In this document: positions 53,425 through 61,080 of the stretch, in pieces
Numbering within the stretch: the stretch's first letter is position 1
Layout of the letters: every line of letters starts with the position of its first letter
NCBI RefSeq assembly: GCF_011758565.1
Contig: NZ_JAAMOX010000002.1
Location: 930,001-994,000, forward strand
Source: Lysinibacter cavernae
Lineage (GTDB): Bacteria > Actinomycetota > Actinomycetes > Actinomycetales > Microbacteriaceae
Reading direction: 5' to 3'
Length of the DNA: 64,000 nt
The notes under the pieces: generated by a model
The model's database searches: none
Seen by the model: only the letters and a program-made list of their open reading frames with translations
What the model was told of the DNA's origin: nothing
Position numbers and translations under genes: made by a program

Positions 53425-54348
53425 CTACTCGTCAACGGCGCGGCGATTGACGCGCAGGTAGATCACGGCAAATACGAGCGACACCAGGATGAGGATGTTG
53501 CTGTAGGCAGAACCAACCCCAAACTCGAAGTTCACAAACGATTCCTGGTAGGAACGCACGGCGAGGGTTTGGGTTGAGTTCGCTGGGCCGCCGTTGGTGA
53601 GGCCAAGGATGATGTCGAGCACCTTGAGCGTGTAGACCACCCCGAGGACCAGCACGACGCTGATCACCGGCTTGAGGTTTGGCAGGGTGATGTGCCAAAA
53701 CGCGTTCCACCCGGTTGCCCCGTCGAGGGCTCCTGCTTCGTACAGCTCTTCAGGGATCTCCTGCAAGCCGCCGTAGAGCAGCGCCACGTTGAAGGGGATA
53801 CCAACCCAGATGTTCACGATGATCACCGAGATGAGGGCAACAGAGGGGCTTGTGAGCCACGGAACGGGGTCGAGACCAAACCCGCCAAGGAAACGGTTGA
53901 GGATGCCGCCATCCTGGTCAAGAATCGACCTCCAGGTTGCGCTCGAAACGATAATCGGCAGCAACCAGGGGAGCAGGAGGAGCGACCTGAGGATGCCTCC
54001 GAGCGGAAAGCGTCGCCGAAAGAACGACGCGAGTGCGAGCCCAATGACAAACTGCCCAACGATGGAGCCGAGCGTAAAGAGCGCGGTGTTCAGGAACGCT
54101 GGGCCAAACAACGAGCTGGTGAGCACGGTTGTGTAGTTTGCGAACCCCACCCAGGGGGCCTCCCCGGTAAAGAAGGTCTTTGTGGTGTATTCCTGCAGGC
54201 TCATCGTGAGGTTCTTGACCACCGGGTAGCCAAAGAACAGCACGATGTACACGGCCGCCGGGGCAACAAAGAGCAGCTTGGTGATCGACTCTGGTCGAAG
54301 CTTGCGTCGTTGCTGCCGCGGCGGGGCGACGGTACGTGAAAGGGTCAC
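53425..54348 (-). CDS. CUT1 sugar ABC transporter permease (MalF/ThuF-like)
   Basis: 307 residues from a GTG at 54348, six helices. Motifs: LFVAPAAVYIVLFFGYPVVKNLTMSL in parts, the EAA loop ELYEAGALDGATGWNAFWHITLPNLKPVISVVLV, and C-terminal LGLTNGGPANSTQTLAVRSYQ. No ATPase gene is present in this operon. Confidence 0.92.
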   Translation of the reverse strand: MTLSRTVAPPRQQRRKLRPESITKLLFVAPAAVYIVLFFGYPVVKNLTMSLQEYTTKTFFTGEAPWVGFANYTTVLTSSLFGPAFLNTALFTLGSIVGQFVIGLALASFFRRRFPLGGILRSLLLLPWLLPIIVSSATWRSILDQDGGILNRFLGGFGLDPVPWLTSPSVALISVIIVNIWVGIPFNVALLYGGLQEIPEELYEAGALDGATGWNAFWHITLPNLKPVISVVLVLGVVYTLKVLDIILGLTNGGPANSTQTLAVRSYQESFVNFEFGVGSAYSNILILVSLVFAVIYLRVNRRAVDE

Positions 54349-54357
54349 GGGTTTGGC

Positions 54358-55581
54358 CTATCCCTCGGCTGCCTGTGTGAAGGCATCCTTCGGGGAAGCC
54401 TGGCCGGTGAGGGAGAGCTGGATGGCGGTGTAGATTTCGGTTGCAGCCTGTGGCCAGTCGGTGCCGAGCTTTCCGGTGCGTGAGCGGGCGTTTGCGACCT
54501 GCTCGGTGAATGCTTCCATCGTGGGAACGCGCGAGACGAACTCTTCGGCGAGGGCTGGCTTGGTTGGGATGGTGAAGCGCTGTTCGGCGAGCGAGAGCTG
54601 GACGTCGTCGCTTGTGATGCATTCGATGAGCTCTGCGGCTTTTGCCTGCTTTGCGTCGTTTCCGGTTACCGGAACGGTCCACACTTCGCCTCCGAGCGGT
54701 GCAACCGGCGTCTGGCCCGCCTTGTTGATCGGGATCTGCACGGTGCCCCATTTGACGTCGGGCGTCTCGTTGAGGGCCGGGATCTGCCACGGGCCGTTGA
54801 CCATCATTGCTGCTTTGCCGGCGGCAAACTGGTCCTTGACGTCGCTCTGTGACCAGTTGACCACACTCTTGGATGCCGAACCGCTGTTGACCAGGTCCGT
54901 CTGGAGCTGCAGCGCCTCTGCGGCCTCTGGCGAGTTGAGGTCAGTTTCGTCGCCGCCGTTGGTCCACAAGAAGGGAAGGAACTGCCAGCTTCCCTCGTAG
55001 GTCGCCACGGCCGAGAATGCAACGCCGTACTGGTCACCTGTTGTGAGCGCCGCCGCCGTGGTTTTCAGTTCGTCCCAGGTGGTCGGGGGCGTGAGGCCAG
55101 CTGCCTCGAGGATTTCTGTGTTGTAGAACAGGCCAAGCGTGTTCACCGTTGGGGCGAGGCCGTAGACCTCACCTTCGTAGGTGCCTGCTTCGAGGATGCC
55201 CTTTGCAAAACCCTCGGTTGAGACGCCGTAGTCACTCAGCGGAGAGAGCCCGCCTGTTGAGGCGATCTCTTGCAAGTCTGGGTTGTCGAGCATGAGGACA
55301 TCGGGGAGGGTCTTTGACGATGACTGCTGCAGCACCTTCTGGATGAGGTCCTTGCCTGGCACCGTCTGTCGTTCGAGGGTCACGCCGATCTCAGCTGCAC
55401 ACTCATCGAGTACTTCGCCGATGATTGTCTTCTCGGGTTCGTTGTTGTAGTAATCGATGACGGAGAGCGTCGAGGCATCAGCCGTTGACGCGTTTCCGCC
55501 TCCGCCGCTGCTGCACGCGGTCAGCGCGAAGGGAACAACCGCGAGGGTTGCGAGGGTAACGCGTAGTCGTTTGGTTTCCAT
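54358..55581 (-). CDS. CUT1 sugar-binding lipoprotein (ThuE-like)
   Basis: 407 residues. Signal METKRLRVTLATLAVVPFALTAC with lipobox Cys23; AAAGGAG 6 nt before the ATG. SBP family 1 fold, with LFYNTEILEAAGLTPPTTWDELKTTAAAL and FAAGKAAMMVNGPWQIPAL as in maltose/trehalose-type binding proteins. Delivers the ligand to the two permeases downstream. Confidence 0.92.
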   Translation of the reverse strand: METKRLRVTLATLAVVPFALTACSSGGGGNASTADASTLSVIDYYNNEPEKTIIGEVLDECAAEIGVTLERQTVPGKDLIQKVLQQSSSKTLPDVLMLDNPDLQEIASTGGLSPLSDYGVSTEGFAKGILEAGTYEGEVYGLAPTVNTLGLFYNTEILEAAGLTPPTTWDELKTTAAALTTGDQYGVAFSAVATYEGSWQFLPFLWTNGGDETDLNSPEAAEALQLQTDLVNSGSASKSVVNWSQSDVKDQFAAGKAAMMVNGPWQIPALNETPDVKWGTVQIPINKAGQTPVAPLGGEVWTVPVTGNDAKQAKAAELIECITSDDVQLSLAEQRFTIPTKPALAEEFVSRVPTMEAFTEQVANARSRTGKLGTDWPQAATEIYTAIQLSLTGQASPKDAFTQAAEG

Positions 55582-55665
55582 TATTGGCTCCTTTGCCGGT
55601 GCGTAACTGTGTTGATTGGGTGTTGCGAATGGTGAAACTGTGGAGGTGAAGCAGGACGGGAAACG

Positions 55666-56916
55666 TTAGGGGTTGAGCTGGGTCCAGCTCGAGTGTGCTG
55701 CGGCGCTTCGTTCGACGGCGTCGAGCACACACTGCACGTTGAGACCGTCTTCGAACGACGGGGATGGCGGGGTATTGGCCGCGACCGCGGCAACAAAGTC
55801 TGCGACCTGGTGCACAAACGTGTGTTCGTAGCCGAGGCTGTGCCCTGCAGGCCACCAGGCTGCAAGGTAGGGGTGGGATGCCTTGGTCACGTGGATGCGC
55901 CGGAATCCGCCAACCTCAACGTTGTTGACCGTTGTGCTGCGGTTGTCGAAGTACTCAAGTTCGTTGAGGCGCTCGAAATCAAACGCGATTGACCCGAGCG
56001 AGCCGTTGATTTCGAGCCGGAGGGCGTTGTTATGCCCGGTTGCAAACCGGTTGGCCTCAAAGGTGCCGATCGCGCCCTTGTCGGTTGTTGCGAGCCATAT
56101 CGCCGCATCGTCGACGGTGACGGTGCCCATTGCTGAGCCGCTGTCGTCTGTTGCTGTCTCTGTTGTCGCCGTTGTTGTGGCAGCCGTTGCCGCCGTCGCA
56201 CTGAGCCCGCTGGATGCCTCCGCAAGCGGACGCTCCGAGATAAACGTGCGGCTCAGGGCGCTGACGCCATCGATGTTGTGGCCGCTGACCCACTGCGCGA
56301 GGTCGATGAGGTGGGCGCCAAGGTCGCCAAGCGCCCCAGACCCGGCCTTCTCAGCATCCAGCCGCCAGACCAGCGGAAAGGTTGGGTCGACGAGCCAGTC
56401 TTGGAGGTATTGGCCGCGCATGCTTCGGATGACGCCGAGGTCGCCGTTGGCGATCATCCGCTGGGCAAGCGCAAGTGCCGGGGTTCGCCGGTAGTTGAAT
56501 CCCACTGAGGCGAAGATGCCGTTGGCGGAGGCACTCGCGGCTGCGGCAGCCATACGCTCTGCGTCGTCGAGGTTGTTCGCGAGGGGTTTTTCGCACAGGA
56601 CGTGTTTGCCTGCGGCGAGTGCCGCAAGCGCGATCTCGGTGTGCAGGTGACCGGGCACGCAGATATCGATCACGTCGATTGTTGGGTCGTTCACGACCGA
56701 TCGCCAGTCGGTCTCAACGTGGGGGATGCCAAAGCGGTTGGCAAACTCTGTGGCTGCGTATTCGTTCCTCCCGCAGACGGTCGTGACGCGAGGCGTTAGA
56801 TCGGTTGGGAAGAACGAGGGAGCGGTTCGCCAGGCTTGGGCGTGGATAGCGCCCATAAAGGAGTATCCGATGAGGGCGACGTTGAGGGTGTGAGGGCTTG
56901 CCTGTGTGGTCGACAC
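55666..56916 (-). CDS. Gfo/Idh/MocA-family oxidoreductase with low-complexity insert
   Basis: 416 residues from GTG 56916. Rossmann motif VALIGYSFMGAIHAQAW, EKP motif at 109-111 (VLCEKPLANNLDDAE) and the C-terminal GDLGAHLIDLAQWVSG. A Thr/Ala-rich insert of about 30 residues at 235-263 (SATAATAATTTATTETATDD) interrupts the C-terminal domain and is probably an exposed loop. First gene of the operon, divergent from the LacI regulator. A second family member lies at 50635, so the module has two. Confidence 0.9.
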   Translation of the reverse strand: MSTTQASPHTLNVALIGYSFMGAIHAQAWRTAPSFFPTDLTPRVTTVCGRNEYAATEFANRFGIPHVETDWRSVVNDPTIDVIDICVPGHLHTEIALAALAAGKHVLCEKPLANNLDDAERMAAAAASASANGIFASVGFNYRRTPALALAQRMIANGDLGVIRSMRGQYLQDWLVDPTFPLVWRLDAEKAGSGALGDLGAHLIDLAQWVSGHNIDGVSALSRTFISERPLAEASSGLSATAATAATTTATTETATDDSGSAMGTVTVDDAAIWLATTDKGAIGTFEANRFATGHNNALRLEINGSLGSIAFDFERLNELEYFDNRSTTVNNVEVGGFRRIHVTKASHPYLAAWWPAGHSLGYEHTFVHQVADFVAAVAANTPPSPSFEDGLNVQCVLDAVERSAAAHSSWTQLNP

Positions 56917-56948
56917 TGATGCTTCTTTCGCAGTACAACGATGGACTG

Positions 56949-56962
56949 GTAAACCGATTTAC
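56949..56962. promoter_or_regulatory. LacI-type operator GTAAACCGATTTAC, copy 1
   Basis: Symmetric 14-mer with the central CG typical of LacI-family operators, 33 bp before the oxidoreductase start. The identical 14-mer recurs at 57016. The best-supported operator in the window because of exact duplication in a LacI-divergent interval. Confidence 0.85.
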
Positions 56963-57015
56963 TTTCGGTTTTAGCAACCATGCCATGTGTAATATGTTTA
57001 TGTCAACAACAAAAA

Positions 57016-57029
57016 GTAAACCGATTTAC
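57016..57029. promoter_or_regulatory. LacI-type operator GTAAACCGATTTAC, copy 2
   Basis: Second exact copy, embedded in AAAAAGTAAACCGATTTACT; centre-to-centre distance to copy 1 is 67 bp, compatible with DNA looping by a tetrameric or paired repressor. It lies 77 bp before the lacI-type start. Confidence 0.85.
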
Positions 57030-57105
57030 TTTTTACGAGGTTGGCGAGTCTGCGGCACAGTTCAGAATTGTGAGAGACTGCACGAGAGATCAATTTGGAG
57101 GCAAA

Positions 57106-58122
57106 GTGGCAACCATGAGAGACGTGGCCAGGCACGCAAACGTGTCGGTAACGACGGTGTCCTTTGCGCTCAACAACACCAAACCGGTGGCCCCTGCCAC
57201 GCGGGCGCGCATCGAAGTCGCCATGAAAGAACTCGGATTCCAGCGCAACGCCATCGCTCGCGCGCTCGCCAGTAAACGCACGCATATCCTTGCGCTCCTC
57301 TTCCCTGCGCTACAGCACCAGTTCAGCGGCACGGCGGTCAATTTCTTTACGAGTGCCGCAGCCAAAGCCAATGAACTCGGCTACAGCCTCATGCTGTGGC
57401 CGCTCAGCAACGACGCAGAAGAACTGACCGAACTTACAACTAACGGCCTCATCGACGGGGTACTGCTTATGGAGGTGCAGCTTGACGACCCCCGCGTCGA
57501 GCGCCTCGCCAAAACGACGGTGCCGTTTGCCCTCATCGGACGAACCAGGGAGCCGGGCGACCTCACCTACGTCGACGTCAATTTTGAGGATGCCGTTGAA
57601 CGTGGCATCGAACACCTCGTTTCGCTTGGGCACCGCAACATTTGCCTCGTTGACGGGAACACCCCAACGCACCGCCTTGTTGGTTATGGACCCATCGTCC
57701 GAACCGAAACCACCTACACCGCGGCCATGCGAGCACGAGGTCTCACCCCGCGTATGTTCTCGTGCGACGAAACCCCAGCTGGCGGTCGGGAAGTGGCTGG
57801 TCACATCCTCGACGAGGCCCCAGAGACCACGGCCATCCTGTTCATGAACGAGAACGCCGGATTTGGCATGGTGAGCGGCCTTCGGGCGCGCGGCAAGGTT
57901 GTTCCAGACGACATCTCGATGCTCGCAATCGGGTCATCGCCCGAGATCGCTGCGCTCTCAGACCCCGAGATCTCGCTGATGGCATCACCGAGTGTAGAGC
58001 TCGGCCAGATGGGCGTCGAGGCGCTCATCGGCCTGCTCGAAAACCCGGCAGAAACACCCCCACAGCAGGCGCTCGTCCCCTGCACCTTTATCGACAACGC
58101 CTCCATCCGCGCCCCTCGCTAA
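57106..58122 (+). CDS. LacI-family transcriptional regulator
   Basis: 338 residues from GTG 57106, chosen because GGAGG lies 4 nt upstream; an ATG nine nt on is the alternative. The N-terminal helix-turn-helix and hinge (TMRDVARHANVSVTTVSFALNN, then ARALASKRTHILALLFP) precede a Peripla_BP_3 effector domain with FINE-type ligand segments (TAILFMNENAGFGMVSGLRARG, LVPCTFIDNASI). Likely represses the divergent disaccharide operon and itself through the two GTAAACCGATTTAC sites. Confidence 0.93.
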   Translation: MATMRDVARHANVSVTTVSFALNNTKPVAPATRARIEVAMKELGFQRNAIARALASKRTHILALLFPALQHQFSGTAVNFFTSAAAKANELGYSLMLWPLSNDAEELTELTTNGLIDGVLLMEVQLDDPRVERLAKTTVPFALIGRTREPGDLTYVDVNFEDAVERGIEHLVSLGHRNICLVDGNTPTHRLVGYGPIVRTETTYTAAMRARGLTPRMFSCDETPAGGREVAGHILDEAPETTAILFMNENAGFGMVSGLRARGKVVPDDISMLAIGSSPEIAALSDPEISLMASPSVELGQMGVEALIGLLENPAETPPQQALVPCTFIDNASIRAPR

Positions 58123-58200
58123 CCCGCTGCCGAGCCTCATCCCGCCCGCTGCCCTGCTGCTCTGTGTAGCTGTTGCTCTACCCATCCTCTGCCCCACAAA

Positions 58201-58257
58201 CTGTTCGCCTCAAAGTCCGCTATTTTGTCGAAACATGGCGGACTTTGAGGCGAACAG
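58201..58257. repeat. Long palindrome, family member 10
   Basis: CTGTTCGCCTCAAAGTCCGC pairs perfectly over 20 bp with its complement; loop 17 nt. It lies 78 nt past the lacI-type gene. The arm matches that of member 1 (13979) except for a few bases, although the two are 44 kb apart. Confidence 0.92.
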
Positions 58258-58384
58258 ATAGATTCCCGGTTCTGCCTCCCGGTTCCACCTCCCACCAACC
58301 CCAGCCCCAACCCCAACCCCAGCTCCAACCACCGCCACCCCCTGAGGCCACTCCAAGCCGGCGCCGGGTAGACTGGATGCTCAC

Positions 58385-58407
58385 ATGGCCCGCACGCCGC
58401 GGGCCAT
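58385..58407 (+). promoter_or_regulatory. glyS leader hairpin with short T-run
   Basis: ATGGCCCGC / GCGGGCCAT (9 bp perfect, 5-nt loop) is followed by CCCTTTTC, 30 nt before the glyS start and downstream of a -10-like TAGACT (58369-58374). It looks like a small terminator placed in the leader; attenuation is possible. No T-box specifier or antiterminator core is visible. Confidence 0.45.
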
Positions 58408-58437
58408 CCCTTTTCACCTCCCACCATTGGAGTCGCC

Positions 58438-59823
58438 ATGGCCGCAGCCAGCCGTCTTGACAAAGTAATCGCCCTCGCCCGTCACCGCGGGTTTGTGTTC
58501 CAAGCGGGTGAAATTTATGGTGGGTCTCGTTCCGCGTGGGACTACGGCCCCCTCGGCACCGAGCTCAAAGAGAACATCAAGAAGCAGTGGTGGCGCCACA
58601 TGATCACGCGCCGCGACGACACGGTCGGCATCGATTCGTCGGTCATCCTTCCCCGCCAGGTGTGGGAGGCTTCAGGCCACGTTGAGGTGTTCTCCGACCC
58701 GCTCGTTGAGTGCACCAGCTGCCACAAGCGTTACCGTGCAGACCACCTCGAAGAAGAGTACGAAGAGAAGAAGGGCCGCGCACCCGAGAACGGCCTCGCC
58801 GATATTGTTTGCACCAACTGTGGTGCACGCGGGCAGTGGACCGAGCCGAAGGCATTCTCCGGGCTCCTCAAGACCTACCTTGGCCCCGTTGATGACGAGG
58901 CAGGCATGCACTACCTGCGCCCAGAGACCGCGCAGGGCATCTTTGTGAACTTCGCCAACGTGTTGCAGGTTTCGCGCAAGAAGCCGCCGTTTGGAATCGG
59001 CCAGATTGGTAAGAGCTTCCGCAACGAGATCACTCCGGGAAACTTCATTTTCCGCACCCGCGAGTTTGAGCAGATGGAGATGGAGTTTTTCGTCAAGCCT
59101 GGCGAGGATGACGAGTGGCACCAGTACTGGATCAACAACCGACTGAACTGGTACATCGACCTTGGTATCGAGGCCGAAAACCTGCGCTTGTTCGAGCACC
59201 CAAAAGAGAAGCTTTCGCACTACTCGAAGGGCACAACTGACATCGAGTACAAGTTTGGGTTTACTGGCGGCGATTGGGGTGAGCTTGAGGGCATCGCGAA
59301 CCGCACCGATTTTGACCTGACGACGCACTCGAAGGCTTCAGGCAAAGACCTGAGCTTCTTCGACCAGGCGGCGAACGAGCGGTACACGCCCTACGTCATC
59401 GAGCCCGCGGCCGGCCTGACCCGCTCGCTGATGGCGTTCCTCGTTGACGCGTACTACGAAGAAGAGGTGCCAAACTCGAAGGGCGGAGTTGACACCCGCA
59501 CGGTACTCAAGCTTGACCCTCGCCTCGCTCCCATCAAGGTTGCCGTACTTCCGCTGAGCCGCAACGAGACGCTGTCGCCCCTTGCAAAAGAGGTCACCAA
59601 CGAGCTGCGTGAGCAGTGGAACGTCGACTTTGACGACGCCGGTGCCATTGGTCGCCGCTACCGTCGCCAAGACGAGATCGGAACGCCATTTTGTGTCACG
59701 GTCGACTTCGACTCGCTTGAGGATCGCGCGGTCACGGTGCGCGACCGCGACACGATGCAGCAAGAGCGCGTGCCGCTCGACAAGCTCTACGTGTACCTCG
59801 CAGAACGCCTCAAAGGCGCCTAA
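58438..59823 (+). CDS. glyS: Glycyl-tRNA synthetase (class II, single chain)
   Basis: 461 residues, homodimeric GlyRS type. It charges tRNA-Gly. Motif 2 region [30 protein letters not shown], motif 3 region [14 protein letters not shown] and the tetrahedral CxxC pairs of the zinc-ribbon insertion (ECTSCHKR and VCTNCGARG). C-terminal anticodon-binding domain from about 370. ATG follows GGAG by 6 nt. An essential housekeeping gene, and the chromosomal anchor of this end. Confidence 0.97.
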   Translation: MAAASRLDKVIALARHRGFVFQAGEIYGGSRSAWDYGPLGTELKENIKKQWWRHMITRRDDTVGIDSSVILPRQVWEASGHVEVFSDPLVECTSCHKRYRADHLEEEYEEKKGRAPENGLADIVCTNCGARGQWTEPKAFSGLLKTYLGPVDDEAGMHYLRPETAQGIFVNFANVLQVSRKKPPFGIGQIGKSFRNEITPGNFIFRTREFEQMEMEFFVKPGEDDEWHQYWINNRLNWYIDLGIEAENLRLFEHPKEKLSHYSKGTTDIEYKFGFTGGDWGELEGIANRTDFDLTTHSKASGKDLSFFDQAANERYTPYVIEPAAGLTRSLMAFLVDAYYEEEVPNSKGGVDTRTVLKLDPRLAPIKVAVLPLSRNETLSPLAKEVTNELREQWNVDFDDAGAIGRRYRRQDEIGTPFCVTVDFDSLEDRAVTVRDRDTMQQERVPLDKLYVYLAERLKGA

Positions 59824-59826
59824 GCG

Positions 59827-61080
59827 ATGACTCAAACGGTGCCGCCGGTGGATGCTCGCAGTCCAGAACGACTCGAGTACCACCGGCTGTACCGTGGCCA
59901 GGCCGAGTTTCGCTGGTGGAAGGGGCTCGTAGCTGCCGTCCTCTCAGCGGTGTTTATCCTGGTCGCGAGCAGCTCGGTCCTGCTCGTTTTTGCAATTGTG
60001 GAGCAGCTCACGACTGGGCAGCCACTCCGCGCGGAGTCGGCCGTTGCGCTCGACGCTGCCGACCCGATGGCGCTCCTCCAAAACTTGACGTTGATCGCCA
60101 TCTGGACGCCGTGCATCCTGCTCGCGCTCTGGGTGTCCGGCATTAAGCCAGTTGGGCGCATCCATTCGGTTTCCTTTGGCCTTCGCTGGCGGTGGATGCT
60201 CTCGTGTCTTGTCCCTGCGTTTGGGGCGACCGCGGTCATGATGCTCATTGGCGCGGTCATTATCCCCGCAATTATTGGAGAACCACTGGTTGCTCCGTCA
60301 ACACCGGCCGTCTTGCTCGCCCAGTCGCTGCTCGTCATCGTGATTGTTGTGCCGCTCCAGGCTGCTGCCGAGGAGTACGTGTTCCGTGGCCTGCTGGCTC
60401 AGCTCATTGGCGCATGGATTCCGTGGCGAACGGCCGGCCTTGTGCTCGCGCTTGTCGCCCCAACGCTGGTATTTGCGCTCGCGCATAACTACGACATTTG
60501 GGGCTTGCTCGACGTCGCCATTTTTGGCATTACTGCGGCGTGGGTCACCTGGCGCACCGGCGGGCTCGAAGCGGCCATCGTGTTGCACGCCGTCAATAAT
60601 GTTGTGCTCTTTGCCGTCATGTCGACCGGTGCGAATGGCAGCACCTCTGTTCAGACTGAGACCGGCGGCCCCATTATCCTGATCGGCACCGCCGCGATGA
60701 TGGTGACCTTTGCCCTGTGGATCGATCGCCTCCGCCGCAACAACGACCTGGCGACCACGGCAGCACCAAGCGCTCCGGCGCAACGCAGAATTTCTGCCTT
60801 TGCGGCTCTCGCCGGGGGACTCCCTCTTGGGGATGCCCAGACGGCACGCAACGACTCCGCGGCTGCCACTAGCGACTCCCAGACTGCACGCAACGACTCC
60901 ACAGCTACCAGCAACGACTCCCAGCCGGCCAGCCTCGACTCGCCTGCCTCGGGACGAGTCGACCCAGTCGATGACCCAACCGAAGCGGGCTCCGGCCGGG
61001 GGACTTCTGCCGCGACGTCTGACCTGCCGGCGCATCCGCCAACCGATGACGACCCCAATCGCACAGCGAGGAATTCATGA
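59827..61080 (+). CDS. CPBP-family intramembrane metalloprotease
   Basis: 417 residues, about eight membrane helices. CPBP/Abi motifs: EEYVFRG (E-E-x-x-x-R, ~180), FALAHNYD (F-x-x-x-H, ~218) and HAVNNVVLF (~258). These residues coordinate zinc and form the active site in characterised members. The C-terminal 110 residues form a soluble, low-complexity tail with 14-residue repeats (QTARNDS...). It begins 3 nt after glyS ends. Role unknown; relatives act in membrane-protein processing or toxin immunity. Confidence 0.9.
   Translation: MTQTVPPVDARSPERLEYHRLYRGQAEFRWWKGLVAAVLSAVFILVASSSVLLVFAIVEQLTTGQPLRAESAVALDAADPMALLQNLTLIAIWTPCILLALWVSGIKPVGRIHSVSFGLRWRWMLSCLVPAFGATAVMMLIGAVIIPAIIGEPLVAPSTPAVLLAQSLLVIVIVVPLQAAAEEYVFRGLLAQLIGAWIPWRTAGLVLALVAPTLVFALAHNYDIWGLLDVAIFGITAAWVTWRTGGLEAAIVLHAVNNVVLFAVMSTGANGSTSVQTETGGPIILIGTAAMMVTFALWIDRLRRNNDLATTAAPSAPAQRRISAFAALAGGLPLGDAQTARNDSAAATSDSQTARNDSTATSNDSQPASLDSPASGRVDPVDDPTEAGSGRGTSAATSDLPAHPPTDDDPNRTARNS
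60838..60963 (+). repeat. Three 42-bp tandem repeats in the CPBP tail
   Basis: Units start at 60838, 60880 and 60922 (QTARNDSAAATSDS, QTARNDSTATSNDS, QPASLDSPASGRVD). The third is degenerate. In-frame, so length change would not break the gene. Confidence 0.8.

Larger units (their letters stand above)
58123..58437. other. Intergenic region before glyS
   Basis: 315 bp. It contains a palindrome (58201-58257), a C/A-rich low-complexity stretch (about 58288-58342, CCAACCCCAGCCCC-type) and the glyS leader with a -10-like TAGACT at 58369 and a short hairpin. No gene seen. Confidence 0.75.

Noticed and set aside
13979-58257. Palindromes as insertion-sequence ends or attC sites
   Set aside because: No transposase or integrase gene and no target-site duplications seen; attC core triplets not present. 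Kept as unexplained palindromes.
58258-58437. T-box riboswitch before glyS
   Set aside because: The leader is too short and lacks the conserved antiterminator core and a specifier loop.
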